A DNA stretch of 64,000 nt from assembly GCF_047149785.1 (NCBI RefSeq), contig NZ_BAAGBE010000001.1, positions 3,100,001-3,164,000 on the forward strand. The letters are read 5' to 3'. The notes beneath the pieces were generated by a model that did no database searches, was not told the origin of the DNA, and worked only from the letters and a program-made list of their open reading frames with translations. Below, piece after piece: positions 42,463 through 53,984 of this stretch. Both the position numbers and the translations under genes were made by a program. The stretch comes from Nitrobacter sp047149785. GTDB lineage: Bacteria; Pseudomonadota; Alphaproteobacteria; Rhizobiales; Xanthobacteraceae. The first letter of the stretch is position 1; the number at the start of each line of letters is the position of its first letter.

Positions 42463-43226
42463 TTTGGTTTGCCCGGATTGCCGCGTGCGTGCGACGGACT
42501 GTGCGAGGGGTGGGCAGCTTGCGCGCTCGCAGTCGGCGTCTCCTCGCCAGTGGGGTCTGCGGTCATGAGAGGGCGATCCATGATCAGGTGCATCACCACA
42601 TTGTTTTCGAATCTCACCACGTCGCCCTTTTCGGTGACCTTCATGGTGTCGGCGGTCAGCGTCCCGTTCAGCAACTTGACATCGACCGGCCGGTCCGACG
42701 TGACGGTGCCGCGACCCATATCGACCAGCGCATGGCTCAGCCGCGCCTCGTATCCTGTTGACGACCGCATGAGGATATCCTTGTGCAGATCGAGGATTTG
42801 CGTTTTCGTATCGAACAGCCCGGTGCGGGAATTCAGCGTCACCGTCGAGCGGTCCTCCATCAGCACCTTGGCGCGTAAGGTGTGCAGTTCGACATGATCG
42901 GGATCGGTGGTGTCCTGCGTCGCCGTCGTGGCTTGCAGTTCATAGGGCCGTTGGTCCGGGGTGAAGCCGGACAGATGCGGTGATTCCATGGTGATCTTGG
43001 TGCCGGAAACGACGAGGTTGTCCATGTCGAGCGGCAGCTTCGCCAGCGCATGGAAGGGATTGAAGACCGCGATCATGACCAGCCCGGCCATCACGAGGCC
43101 GACCACCGCCGGCACCGCGATCCGCAACGCCCGCACCATGCGGCTGTGACGCGCCGCACGGGCGAAACGCGCCTCCAGGTTGGCCTGCATTGCGGCTTGA
43201 GAGATGAGGGGTCGAACCGAATACAC
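42459..43226 (-). CDS. lptC: LPS export protein LptC
   Basis: This 255-residue protein has a single N-terminal membrane anchor (MVRALRIAVPAVVGLVMAGLVMIAVF) and a jellyroll domain: LVVSGTKITMESPHLSGFTPDQRPYELQA, TVTLNSRTGLFDTKTQILDLHKDI, GRGTVTSDRPVDVKLLNGTLTADTMKV. It receives LPS from LptFG and passes it to LptA. It overlaps lptA by four bases, and a family A repeat lies upstream. Confidence 0.92.
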   Translation of the reverse strand: MYSVRPLISQAAMQANLEARFARAARHSRMVRALRIAVPAVVGLVMAGLVMIAVFNPFHALAKLPLDMDNLVVSGTKITMESPHLSGFTPDQRPYELQATTATQDTTDPDHVELHTLRAKVLMEDRSTVTLNSRTGLFDTKTQILDLHKDILMRSSTGYEARLSHALVDMGRGTVTSDRPVDVKLLNGTLTADTMKVTEKGDVVRFENNVVMHLIMDRPLMTADPTGEETPTASAQAAHPSHSPSHARGNPGKPK

Positions 43227-43249
43227 CGCTGCTCCAGGTGCCTGTTCCT

Positions 43250-43353
43250 AAAGCATGATCCCGAAAAGTGGAAACCGGTTTTCGGATGAGATCATGCTCA
43301 ATCAAAAGATGGGGCTGGAGTCTGACCAACGCGGCTGGGATCAGACTCCAGCC
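43250..43353. repeat. Family A palindrome, copy 4 (reverse)
   Basis: The GCATGATC / GATCATGC hairpin core is followed by perfect arms GGCTGGAGTCTGA / TCAGACTCCAGCC. It lies between the RNase D-like gene and lptC. Confidence 0.75.
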
Positions 43354-43573
43354 ATTCTACCCCGAACCGCGAGGTTTCGCAGCCCGGGCATAATGCGCCG
43401 CCGCCTATGTTCGACATCGTGGCCCGCTGCCGCTGCCGGGATTGCAGACGCAGATCGCCCCATTCCCCGGAAGGTCGCCGCGAACCGGCGCCACCGAGGA
43501 CGAGGAGTGTGACCGAAACGGGGCGAAAGGCCGGTGCAGTCAGCCTTCCTTGCACCGTCGCGGCGCGCGAAGC
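43354..43573. other. Intergenic gap, no gene recognised
   Basis: No supported coding frame, RNA or repeat is seen. It is the likely lptC promoter region and RNase D 3' flank. Confidence 0.3.
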
Positions 43574-44194
<621 letters not shown>

Positions 44195-44373
44195 GGTGTC
44201 TCGGCCTCGAAGATCATCGAATCGGCGCGGACCAAGCTACCGCCCAAATCCACCAGAAGCGAGAGCTGCCGTTGCCGGAAGGTTTGCGGGCTCACCGAAC
44301 ACCGATGGCGCTTGGGAAAGAATTGCGCTGTCCGACGGCGGTTACCGTTGAGACGAGGTTCTGGCAAGCCGCA

Positions 44374-44967
44374 TCAAGAACTGCGGCTGCTCTCCTTCCG
44401 GGCGCTGTCCAGATCGTCCAGGTTTTTTCGCGATTTCGCGACATCGGCGTGATCGGGGCCAAGCCCTTTCTCCCGGATCGCCAGCGCCCGCTTGTAGAGC
44501 GGCTCGGCGTCGGCGTAGCGGGCCTCTTCTTTGTAGGCCGAGGCCAGATTGTCCAGCGCCGACGCGACCGAGGGGTGGTCGGGGCCGAGCGCCTTCTCGA
44601 AGACGGCCACTGCCCGTTTGTAGAGCGGCTCGGCGTCGGCGTAGCGACCCTGGGCTCTGTAGACGTTGGCCAGACTGTTCAACGACTGCACGATATCGGG
44701 GTGATCGGGCCCAAGGGCTTTTCTCCAGGTCGCCAGCGCACGCCTGCAGAGGGGCTCGGCCTCGGCGTAGCGGCCCTGGAGGCTGTAGAGTTCGGCCAGA
44801 TCGGTCAGCCCCAGCGCGACAGAGGGGTGCTCGAGCCCGCGCGTCTTCGCGCAGATCGCCAATGCTTGTCTGTAAAGCGGCTCGGCTTCGGCGTAGCGAC
44901 CCTCCTCTTTGAAGATCTCGGCCTGATCGTTAAGCCTTGCCGCAAGCATGATTTCGGATACTGCCAT
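44374..44967 (-). CDS. Tetratricopeptide (kinesin light chain-like) repeat protein
   Basis: The 197-residue protein consists of four 42-residue TPR units, each with the pattern EGRYAEAEPLYRQALAI...LGPDHPSVA. Such kinesin-light-chain-type TPR proteins are protein-interaction scaffolds. It has no signal peptide and no enzymatic domain. The repeats are closely similar to each other, which suggests recent expansion. Confidence 0.85.
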   Translation of the reverse strand: MAVSEIMLAARLNDQAEIFKEEGRYAEAEPLYRQALAICAKTRGLEHPSVALGLTDLAELYSLQGRYAEAEPLCRRALATWRKALGPDHPDIVQSLNSLANVYRAQGRYADAEPLYKRAVAVFEKALGPDHPSVASALDNLASAYKEEARYADAEPLYKRALAIREKGLGPDHADVAKSRKNLDDLDSARKESSRSS

Positions 44968-45250
44968 GAACGTTGCACTCCTGACGCACGGATGAGTTTA
45001 GCAAAAAAGCGGACGCCGGTAGCCCCTAATTCGCCCTGGATTTTCGATTCCTGACACATGCGGTTACTGCATATTAAGCGCTCTGCCGCTGCATAACGGC
45101 TGCGCCCGGCGCGTCCGCAAATTTCGGCATGGTCCGAGGACCGGCGTCGAGGCCGCCGACCGGATCTCGTTGGGTCGAGCGTCGTGAACCATTGAATCGG
45201 ATCAAGGATGCGGATGTCCGGACGACATTTGCGCGAAGGGGTTTGCGCTT

Positions 45251-45332
45251 TAGAGCCTTTCCGCTTCTATGATTTTGATTTGACGCGTTTTCTTTACGCG
45301 AACCGGTAGCCACTTCGCTTGAAAACGCTCTA
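45251..45332. repeat. Family B repeat copy 5 (hairpin X half lost)
   Basis: TAGAGCCTTTCCGCTTCT is followed directly by ATGATTTTGATTTGACGCG, so one arm of the X hairpin is missing. The ACGCGAACCGGTAGCCACTTCGCTTGAAAACGCTCTA core is complete. Confidence 0.7.
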
Positions 45333-45379
45333 CGACGCGTTGAAACGCTTCATCGTCAGCCTATAGCGTGTCAAGCGAA

Positions 45380-45413
45380 GCATGTCCTCGGGCTTGACCC
45401 GAGGATGGATACC
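45380..45413. repeat. Family C palindrome, copy 6
   Basis: CATGTCCTCGGG-cttga-CCCGAGGATGGAT lies in the gap between the TPR and DUF1269-like genes. Confidence 0.65.
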
Positions 45414-45482
45414 TTTCCGCATTAAAACAATAACCCAGGGGTTCGCTTCTGATGATTCAATCAGAAGCGAAAATGCTGCAAG

Positions 45483-45548
45483 AACATGATCCCGAAAAGC
45501 GGAAACTTTTTCGGGATAAGATCATGCTTGATCAAAAGGACACGGCTA
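45483..45548. repeat. Family A palindrome, copy 5 (reverse)
   Basis: ACATGATCCCGAAAAGCGG is followed by TCGGGATAAGATCATGC arms. It overlaps the last bases of the DUF1269-like gene. Confidence 0.6.
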
Positions 45549-46175
45549 GATCCTGAGCAGGGGATCGGGCTGTCCCTCGGACAGGGGCCGGTCCTTTAAC
45601 GTCCATTCACGCTGTATGTCATGCACATGGACGTCGCGAGCGCCGGCCTTCGTCAATATCTGGACGGCGCGTTTCTCTGCGTCATCGTCCCGTACGCTGA
45701 CCCACACGACGGTCCCGCCCCGCGAAAGCTGCTTCGAAACGCTTTCGCTGTGGTGGTGCGCTATCGCGCCAGCCAAAAGAGCGCCAAGTCCGCCTCCCGC
45801 GGCGGCGCCGATAACCAACGTGCCGATTGTCGGCACCGCCAAACCACCGGTGCCGGCGGCTACCGCTGCGGCTGCGACGCAACCGATATAGAAGGGGATG
45901 CCTATGGCCGCCGCCTCGCCCTCGATACGGGAATCTTTTTCGGCGAAGGCAGCCCCCGGCGCCCGGCGGTCGTCCTCGATCTCAACGAGAGCGGGATAAA
46001 GGTTGTCCATTCGCTCCTTGACCTTCTTGTCGCTTGCAAGCACGGAAACCGCCGCTCTGTCGAAACCTGAAACCTCCAGTTCATCGATCGCGGTTTCCAG
46101 CGCATCGAAGTCGGAAAAAACTCCCACCGCTTCGCGCGCGCTATAATTCACCGTCCCGTCTGTATTTTCGGACAT
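45546..46175 (-). CDS. DUF1269/YflT-like general stress protein
   Basis: This 209-residue protein has an N-terminal ferredoxin-like segment (EAVGVFSDFDALETAIDELEVSGFDRAAVSVLASDKKVKERM) and a glycine-zipper hydrophobic region (about residues 95-140: AAAAVAAGTGGLAVPTIGTLVIGAAAGGGLGALLAGAIA). A second segment (GTVVWVSVRDDDAEKRAVQILTKAGARDVHVHDI) follows. It resembles general stress (GsiB/YflT) or DUF1269 membrane-linked proteins, with no known enzymatic role. Confidence 0.75.
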   Translation of the reverse strand: MSENTDGTVNYSAREAVGVFSDFDALETAIDELEVSGFDRAAVSVLASDKKVKERMDNLYPALVEIEDDRRAPGAAFAEKDSRIEGEAAAIGIPFYIGCVAAAAVAAGTGGLAVPTIGTLVIGAAAGGGLGALLAGAIAHHHSESVSKQLSRGGTVVWVSVRDDDAEKRAVQILTKAGARDVHVHDIQREWTLKDRPLSEGQPDPLLRI

Positions 46176-46671
46176 TTTCGGAAACTCCTGTCGGTTTTAT
46201 CATTTTCAGCGACATTGCTCCGGCAACGCGCTCGGGTCGCCGATAGAACTCGATGCAAGGCGACAATGTTCCCGGCCGGGGCGGCAAGCTCGATGGACAC
46301 AATCATTTGAAGCTGGAAGCGCGCGCACTGTCGAATTTGATGCCGGGTCCAGAAAACGCGCCAGACGGTTTTTCCTGCACGGTGAGCAATGATGGAGGCC
46401 GCCTCATTGTTCGACGGATAGTGCTGTCGTCCCGCTGATCGCCGCCGCTCTTGCCATGACAATGATTGCGGGCCCCTTCCCAAAGGGTTTCATCCGCGGA
46501 GCGTATTGCTCAGGCGGAAGGGGAGACGAGCTATCGATGCTTATCCGCGCGCGGCGACTGTGCGGGGCTCGGCGTCACGGCGGTATTGACGCAATCGTCG
46601 TTGCGCGGCCGGGTGAGCGCAACTCGCCGCAAGAGCGCAACTTCCTGAAGGGAAATGCTTCTTCAAGGCGA
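46176..46671. other. Intergenic gap, no gene recognised
   Basis: Several short frames exist but none shows a family signature or a good ribosome-binding site. The region upstream of the stress-protein gene probably holds its promoter. Confidence 0.35.
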
Positions 46672-46758
<87 letters not shown>

Positions 46759-46910
46759 ACGGACCGGGTTAGTAGGCATCGGCCGCGCGCTTGTCAAATC
46801 CTTGAAGAGGCGACCGAATACGGGTGGGACATCGCGCCGGTTGACGGGCCGCGGAACGGCGGAATATCCCTTGTTTTCGACCTGATACCAGCGCCCTTGA
46901 GGACCAGACC

Positions 46911-47879
46911 ATGGCATCGAATATGGACACCCTCGTCACGGTTTTCGGAGGCTCCGGCTTCCTCGGCCGGCATGTGGTTCGCGCGCTCGCCAAGCGCGAC
47001 TACCGTATCCGGGTCGGCGTCCGGCGCCCCGAACTGGCGGGACATCTGCAGCCGCTCGGCAAGGTCGGCCAGATCCATGCCGTGCAGGCCAATCTGCGCT
47101 ATCCGGCGTCGGTCCGCGCGGCGATGCGCGACTCCCATGTGGCGATCAACCTGGTCGGCATCCTGGGCAGGAGCGGCGCGCAGACCTTCGACGCCGTGAT
47201 GGCCGAGGGCGCCGCGACGGTTGCGAAGGCGGCCGCGGCCGCCGGCGCGCGCATGGTGCATGTCTCGGCGATCGGCGCCGACGCCAGGTCGGCCTCGGCT
47301 TATGCCCGCGCCAAGGCCGCCGGCGAGAAGGCGGTGCTGGCGACGATGCCGTCCGCGACCATCCTGCGGCCGTCGGTGATGTTCGGCCCCGAGGACCAGT
47401 TCGCCAACCGCTTTGCCGCGCTGGCGCGGATCTCGCCGGTGCTGCCGCTGATCGGCGGTGGCGCGACGAAGCTGCAGCCGGTCTATGTCGGCGACGTCGC
47501 CACCGCCGTGGCGGACGCGGTCGACGGCAGGACCAAAGCGGGCGCGGTCTACGAACTCGGCGGTCCCGAGGTGCTGACGATGCGCGAGATCATGCAGATC
47601 ATCCTGCGCGTCATCGAGCGCGACAGGATACTGGCGCCGCTGCCGTTCGCAATCGCGCGGCTCAAGGCAATGTTTTTGCAGTTCGCGCCGGGCGCGCTGA
47701 AACTGACGCCGGATCAGGTCGCGATGCTCAAGACCGACAACGTCGTCTCTGAGGCGGCGACCGCTGCGGGCCTGACGCTCCAGGGACTCGGGATCTCGCC
47801 GGACTCGATGGAGGCCGTGGTGCCGCAATATCTCTGGCGTTTCCGCAAGGCCGGCCAGTTCGCGACGAAGGGGGCGTGA
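46911..47879 (+). CDS. NDUFA9-like NAD-dependent epimerase/SDR protein
   Basis: This 322-residue Rossmann protein of the complex I NDUFA9/atypical extended SDR family has TVFGGSGFLGRHVVRALAKR, VAINLVGILGRSG, MVHVSAIGADARSASAYARAKAAGE (YxxxK) and ILRPSVMFGPEDQFANRFA. Mitochondrial NDUFA9 is an accessory complex I subunit; bacterial relatives are free NAD(P)-binding proteins of uncertain role. It precedes uppP, convergent with it. Confidence 0.88.
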   Translation: MASNMDTLVTVFGGSGFLGRHVVRALAKRDYRIRVGVRRPELAGHLQPLGKVGQIHAVQANLRYPASVRAAMRDSHVAINLVGILGRSGAQTFDAVMAEGAATVAKAAAAAGARMVHVSAIGADARSASAYARAKAAGEKAVLATMPSATILRPSVMFGPEDQFANRFAALARISPVLPLIGGGATKLQPVYVGDVATAVADAVDGRTKAGAVYELGGPEVLTMREIMQIILRVIERDRILAPLPFAIARLKAMFLQFAPGALKLTPDQVAMLKTDNVVSEAATAAGLTLQGLGISPDSMEAVVPQYLWRFRKAGQFATKGA

Positions 47880-47916
47880 TCTTTGCCGCGCGTGCTCCGG
47901 ACGCTGCGCGACACCA

Positions 47917-47993
47917 CGTGCTGCTCCGCCGATCCGGGGCCGTGACGGGTCACTGCATTTGTTGCGGTCCGGGCTCGGCGGAGCAGCGTAAAG
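47917..47993. repeat. Inverted repeat (family G)
   Basis: GTGCTGCTCCGCCGATCCGGGG pairs with CCGGGCTCGGCGGAGCAGCGT around a central TGACGGGTCA. It lies between the 3' ends of two convergent genes, a plausible bidirectional terminator. Confidence 0.55.
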
Positions 47994-48031
47994 AACGTTG
48001 CACCGCGCCCGGAGACACGGGCAACCGCCGT

Positions 48032-48838
48032 CTACCGTCCCAGCGCCAGCGCGATCAGGCCGAGCGTGCCGACAATCACCCGCCACCACGCGAAGAAGGT
48101 GAAACCGTTGCGCGTGACGTAGCTCAAAAACGCCTTCACCACGATGATCGCGGTGATGAACGATACCACGAAGCCGATCGCGACGATCCCGAGATGATCG
48201 GCGGTCATGTCGGCGCGGCTCTTGTAGAAATCGTAGGCGAAGGCCCCGATCATGGTCGGGATCGCGAGGAAGAACGAAAACTCGGCCGCGGCGCGCTTGT
48301 CGGCGCCGAGCAGCATCGCCGAGACGATGGTGGCTCCCGAACGCGACACGCCCGGAATCATCGCGACGCACTGCGCGACGCCGATCCAGATATACATCGG
48401 CAGCGGAAAGGCGGTGGCGTCGTGTTCGTGCGGTTTGTGGTCGAGTTGATCGACCCACATCAGGACCGCGCCGCCGACGATCAGCGAGAAACACACCACC
48501 CACGGATTGAACAGCAGCTCCTTGATGTACCTGCCGGCAAGCAGTCCGACGATCACGGCCGGCATGAAGGCCGCAAGCACGCCGATGACGAAACGCCGGT
48601 CCGCGGCATTGGAGAACATGCCGAGCGCGATCCGCCACAGTTTCGCAAAATAGATGACGACAATCGCAAGAATTGCGCCGAGCTGGATCAGCACCGTGAA
48701 CGTATTCCAGAAGTCGCCCGCGCCGAGATCGAAGAAACGCTCGGCCAGCAGCAGATGGCCGGTCGAGGACACCGGCAGAAACTCGGTGACGCCTTCGACG
48801 ATCCCGAGAATGACGGCTCTGATCGCATCGGAAAACAT
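48032..48838 (-). CDS. uppP: Undecaprenyl-diphosphatase
   Basis: This 268-residue integral membrane enzyme recycles undecaprenyl pyrophosphate for peptidoglycan and O-antigen synthesis. It has the motif VILGIVEGVTEFLPVSSTGHLLLAERFF, the catalytic IPGVSRSGATIVSAMLLG and eight or so membrane segments. The start at 48838 (MFSDAIRAVILG) is preferred to an earlier Met. Confidence 0.94.
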   Translation of the reverse strand: MFSDAIRAVILGIVEGVTEFLPVSSTGHLLLAERFFDLGAGDFWNTFTVLIQLGAILAIVVIYFAKLWRIALGMFSNAADRRFVIGVLAAFMPAVIVGLLAGRYIKELLFNPWVVCFSLIVGGAVLMWVDQLDHKPHEHDATAFPLPMYIWIGVAQCVAMIPGVSRSGATIVSAMLLGADKRAAAEFSFFLAIPTMIGAFAYDFYKSRADMTADHLGIVAIGFVVSFITAIIVVKAFLSYVTRNGFTFFAWWRVIVGTLGLIALALGR

Positions 48839-49028
48839 GGAATACCTGCTCCGAATCGCATTCGACACCAGATGGCGGGCTTTTCTCGCTTATTCGCAGC
48901 ATCGCGGCAATGCCGAAATTCGGCCGGTCTGCACACGGCCGCACCCCGGGGCTTTCCGCGGATTGAGGTCTGCGCCGTTAACGCATTAGAGATACTTTTT
49001 TAAGCATCGCAAATCTATCAAGGGCGTT

Positions 49029-49721
49029 ATGTTCACGCTGTTTCACCATCCGTTCTGTCCGCAATCGCGCTTCATTCGTCTCGTTCTCGGCGAGCATGGC
49101 CTCGACGTGCGGCCGGTGGAGGAGCGCGTGTGGGAACGGCGCGAAGCGTTCCTGGCGCTCAATCCGGCCGGCACCACGCCGGTGCTGATCGCCGAAGGCG
49201 TCCCCGCGGTCCCAGGCGCGGGCGTCATCGCGGATTACCTCGACGAGACCTATGGCGAACGGGTCGGCGAGCGGCGGCTGCTGCCGGTATCGATGCCCGA
49301 GCGCATCGAGGTGCGCCGCCTGATGGCGTGGTTCAACGAGAAATTCTTCGAGGAGGCGTCCGGCCCGCTGGTGACGGAGCGCATCTACAAGCGCTTCATG
49401 CGCGAGGAGAACGGCGGCGGCCCGCCGGAGACCGACGTGATTCGCGCGGCAAAGGCGAATGTGCGCTATCATCTGGCCTATATCGGCTGGCTGGCGCGGA
49501 CGCGGAATTATCTGGCCGGCGACAGGCTGACCTATGCCGATCTCGCCGCCGCGGCGCATTTGTCCGCGATCGACTATCTCGGCGACGTGCCCTGGGCCGA
49601 GGACGAGGCGGCGAAGGCGTGGTACGCGCGGATCAAGTCGCGGCCCTCGTTCCGGCCGCTGCTGAGCGAGTGGCTGGCGGGCGTGCCGGCGTCGCGCACC
49701 TACGTGGACCTGGATTTCTGA
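49029..49721 (+). CDS. Glutathione S-transferase family protein
   Basis: This 230-residue protein has an N-terminal thioredoxin-like domain (LFHHPFCPQSRFIRLVLGEHGL, LNPAGTTPVLI, the SNAIL-like GAGVIADYLDETYG) and an all-helical C-terminal domain (YLAGDRLTYADLAAAAHLSAIDYLGD). It lies between uppP and panE-like genes. The exact class is unclear; FCPQS contains one Cys near the glutathione site. Confidence 0.87.
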   Translation: MFTLFHHPFCPQSRFIRLVLGEHGLDVRPVEERVWERREAFLALNPAGTTPVLIAEGVPAVPGAGVIADYLDETYGERVGERRLLPVSMPERIEVRRLMAWFNEKFFEEASGPLVTERIYKRFMREENGGGPPETDVIRAAKANVRYHLAYIGWLARTRNYLAGDRLTYADLAAAAHLSAIDYLGDVPWAEDEAAKAWYARIKSRPSFRPLLSEWLAGVPASRTYVDLDF

Positions 49722-49766
49722 GGATTGCCTCCGTCTTCCATCTTCCATGAACGCCGGACACGCCCG

Positions 49767-49913
49767 TGCCGTCGTCCCATCCCGGGCATCAGCCATTGTA
49801 CCGAGGCGTCCGAATGGGTGTCCGAACTGCGGTGGCTCAGGCCGTCATCGATCCATCGGCGCCATGGCGTATGGGTCCCTGCTTGCGCTGGGACGACGGC
49901 GATGGTGAGCGTC
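49767..49913. repeat. Inverted repeat (family D)
   Basis: Outer arms CCGTCGTCCCA and TGGGACGACGG enclose about 125 bases of non-coding DNA. This long foldback directly precedes a family B copy. Confidence 0.6.
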
Positions 49914-49922
49914 GTGCCGATT

Positions 49923-50041
49923 AGAGCGTTTTCGAGCGAAGCGGGGACCGGTTCGCGTGAAGAAAACGCGTCAAATCAAGAAGCCGGAGTCTTTCACCGT
50001 TTCCATGAAACGGTGAAGGACTCCGGAAGCGGAAGGCTCCA
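49923..50041. repeat. Family B repeat copy 6 (hairpin Y)
   Basis: The usual core (TAGAGCGTTTTCGAGCGAAG, ACCGGTTCGCGTGAAG, AAACGCGTCAAATCAAG) is followed by GGAGTCTTTCACCGTTTCC / GAAACGGTGAAGGACTCC in place of the usual CGCTTCTGAT hairpin, but the copy keeps the shared GAAGCGGAAGGCTC end. Confidence 0.75.
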
Positions 50042-50049
50042 GCGCTGCG

Positions 50050-50970
50050 TCATTCCCGCCGGTTCTCGTAAGCCTTCAGATGCGTGTAGATCGTGCGCAG
50101 TTTCGGCGCCGGCAGCTTGGCGGCCTCGGCGCGGGCGACGAGGTCGCCGATGATATGATCGGCCTCGACCCGCGCGCCGGCCTCGATGTCGCGAAACATC
50201 GAGGCGGTCAGCGGCGAGCCCTCCGCCGTCAGGATTCCGGTGGCGGAGGTCAGAACCTCCTCGCGCGGCGCGTGCCCGGCCGCCCCGGCGATGGCGGCGA
50301 TCTCGTCGCGCGCGCCGAGGATGAAATCGCGGCCGCCGGGGGCAGCGACGATCTGGCCGACGGACGCGCGCATCACGCAGGTGGCGCCGGCCAGCGTCGC
50401 CAGGAACACCCACTTCTCCCACATGTCCCGGATGATGTCGTCGGACGGCTGCGATCCGCAATCGGCGCCGGCGAAGACATCGGCGACGGCCTTGACCCGG
50501 TCGCTCATGCCGCCGTCGCGCTCGCCGAAGCGAAGCAACTGCATCGGCGCGAGATGGACGACTTCGCGCCGGTCGTTCAGCGTGACCGCGAGCGAGCACA
50601 GGCCGCCGAGCACGCGATCGCGGCCGAATTTGGCGTCGAGCGTCTCCAGGTGCCGCATTCCGTTGAGCAGCGGGATGATCGCGGTTCGCGGTCCGACCGC
50701 GGGCGCGAACGATCTGATCGCATCATCGAGATCGAACGCCTTGCAGGCCAGCAGCACGGTGTCGAACGTCTCGCTCAAGCCGTCGGTCTGCACGGTCCGA
50801 GGATTTTTCAGCGTCACGTCGCCGTGCGGACTCTTGATGACCAGACCGGCGCTTGCCAGTTCGGCGGCGCGCTTGGGGCGCACCAGAAAGGTGACGTCCC
50901 GGTCGGCCTGGAGCAATCGGCCGCCGAAATAGCCGCCGGTCGCGCCGGCCCCGACCACGAGAATGCGCAT
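50050..50970 (-). CDS. panE: 2-dehydropantoate 2-reductase family protein
   Basis: This 306-residue ketopantoate reductase-like enzyme has ILVVGAGATGGYFGGRLLQA, VLLACKAFDLDDAI, IIPLLNGMRHLETLDAKFG, the catalytic-Lys region IRDMWEKWVFLATLAG and C-terminal LTASMFRDIEAGARVEADHIIGDL. It reduces ketopantoate to pantoate in coenzyme A synthesis, though the family also contains other reductases, so function is probable. Confidence 0.88.
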   Translation of the reverse strand: MRILVVGAGATGGYFGGRLLQADRDVTFLVRPKRAAELASAGLVIKSPHGDVTLKNPRTVQTDGLSETFDTVLLACKAFDLDDAIRSFAPAVGPRTAIIPLLNGMRHLETLDAKFGRDRVLGGLCSLAVTLNDRREVVHLAPMQLLRFGERDGGMSDRVKAVADVFAGADCGSQPSDDIIRDMWEKWVFLATLAGATCVMRASVGQIVAAPGGRDFILGARDEIAAIAGAAGHAPREEVLTSATGILTAEGSPLTASMFRDIEAGARVEADHIIGDLVARAEAAKLPAPKLRTIYTHLKAYENRRE

Positions 50971-51051
50971 CGATTTACTCCGTATTTGTCATGACCCGAT
51001 AGTTGACCCGAGTTGTCTTCGACGCCGGCTCGCGCCCGTACTGCTGTCGTC

Positions 51052-51126
51052 TCAGATCAGCCGCTCGATCTCGCGCTTGCGCCAGACCATCCGGTAGAAG
51101 CCCATTTGCAGCACCATCATCGGCAT
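51052..51126 (-). other. Short frame (C-terminal-like) after DUF2239, possible gene remnant
   Basis: A 24-codon frame (MPMMVLQMGFYRMVWRKREIE) with a hydrophobic then basic pattern ends at TGA. It is open upstream into the DUF2239 3' region but lacks its own ribosome-binding site. It looks like the tail of a lost membrane protein gene; evidence is thin. Confidence 0.2.
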
Positions 51127-51181
51127 CAGCAACAAGACATCGCCACGGCGGTCGCGCGGCGGTCTTGATCCTTGTGGGAGT

Positions 51182-51769
51182 TCAGACGGCATCGCCGAAA
51201 GCGAGCTTGATAATGTGATCGCGGATGTCGTCCGGCCAGCCGGCGATCAGGCCAGCCAGCCGCCGCCGGTCGTCTGCGAACAGCGCGCGCGCGGCTTCCT
51301 CGAAGTTTGCAAGATTGCCCGCCATCGCCGACATGAAGTGATAGGCGGCGTCGCGCGCCGCGCGGCTGCGATCCCTGTCGCTGTTGGCGCGGCGGGCCTC
51401 GTCGACCAGTTTGCGCAAGGCGACCGATGCGCCGCCGGGCTGCGCGCTCAGCCATTCCCAGTGCCGCGGCAGCAGCGTCACCTCGCGCGCGACCACGCCG
51501 AGTTTCGGCCGGCCCCGGCCGCGCGGTCCGGTCGGTTCGGCTTGCAAGGTTCCCCGCAGGCGGGCCGCGATCTCGTCGTCGGATCCGCGCAGGTCGAGGT
51601 CGACCGGCCGCCCGGTCGCGTCGCTGTAGATCGCGATTGGCGCCGTCGTCCGCGTCCCGGCGCGCTTGACCGCGAGCGCGACGTCGGCGAGCGGGCCGGA
51701 TGCGATGCGCCGCTGGCCCTCGAACGCGGTGAAACAGGAGGTCTGATCGTAGATCATCGGCATGTCCAT
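51182..51769 (-). CDS. DUF2239 family protein
   Basis: This 195-residue protein has the DUF2239 pattern CFTAFEGQRRIASGPLADVA, PIAIYSDATGRPVDLDLRG, GRPKLGVVAREVTLLPRHWEWLSAQPGGASVALRKLVDEAR and AYHFMSAMAGNLANFEEAARALFA. The RPKLGVVAREVTLLPRHWEWL stretch is the hallmark. The function is unknown. Its promoter bears two copies of ATTACCCGGAT that overlap the expected start region, so it is probably repressor-controlled. Confidence 0.82.
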   Translation of the reverse strand: MDMPMIYDQTSCFTAFEGQRRIASGPLADVALAVKRAGTRTTAPIAIYSDATGRPVDLDLRGSDDEIAARLRGTLQAEPTGPRGRGRPKLGVVAREVTLLPRHWEWLSAQPGGASVALRKLVDEARRANSDRDRSRAARDAAYHFMSAMAGNLANFEEAARALFADDRRRLAGLIAGWPDDIRDHIIKLAFGDAV

Positions 51770-51786
51770 TGAGGACTCACTAGTTT

Positions 51787-51825
51787 ATTACCCGGATGCA
51801 ATTCGTCCGTCAATATTACCCGGAT
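51787..51825. promoter_or_regulatory. Tandem ATTACCCGGAT operator upstream of DUF2239
   Basis: Copies at 51787-51797 and 51815-51825, 28 bases apart, each contain the near-palindrome TTACCCGGATAA (first copy degenerate at its end). They lie 18-56 bases upstream of the start codon in an AT-rich tract, a typical operator position. Confidence 0.5.
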
Positions 51826-51887
51826 AAATATTATTACGAGTGAAATGTCGTGCGGCGCAGCGTAGTGCTACAGATCGCATGGAGCGT

Positions 51888-51966
51888 CATGGCCGGGCAT
51901 GACCCGGCAATCCATCATCTCCGAAGACGAAGATGTGATGCGCGGATCAAGTCCGCGCATGGCGAC
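51888..51966. repeat. Family C palindromes, copy 7
   Basis: GGCCGGGCATGACCCGGCAATCC is followed by TCCGAAGACGAAGATG and a GCGCGGA-tcaag-TCCGCGC core: two linked palindromes just upstream of a family B copy. Confidence 0.7.
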
Positions 51967-51978
51967 TGAGCGTTCGGC

Positions 51979-52082
51979 TAGAGCCTTTCCGCTTCTGATG
52001 GAAACAGAAGCGTGGCTCTATGTTTTTGTTTTGACGCATTTTCTTGACGCGAACCGGTAGCCACTTCGCTCGAAAACGCTCC
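51979..52082. repeat. Family B repeat copy 7 (X hairpin)
   Basis: TAGAGCCTTTCCGCTTCTGATGG / AAACAGAAGCG is followed by TTGACGCATTTTCTTGACGCG, AACCGGTAGCCACTTCGCTCG and AAAACGCTCC, in the reverse orientation relative to copy 4. Confidence 0.75.
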
Positions 52083-52120
52083 AGTGCCCCGGCGGGGCAA
52101 AGCCTCGAAAGCTTTCCGCC

Positions 52121-53875
<1,755 letters not shown>

Positions 53876-53984
53876 CCATTGCTCCACGGGTGTTGCTGGT
53901 GTCGTTCCGTCAACCAATCGATGCTATAGGAATTTCGGCGCGCGAGGCCAGACGCCCCGCGTGGTTCCACGGGACATATCGATC

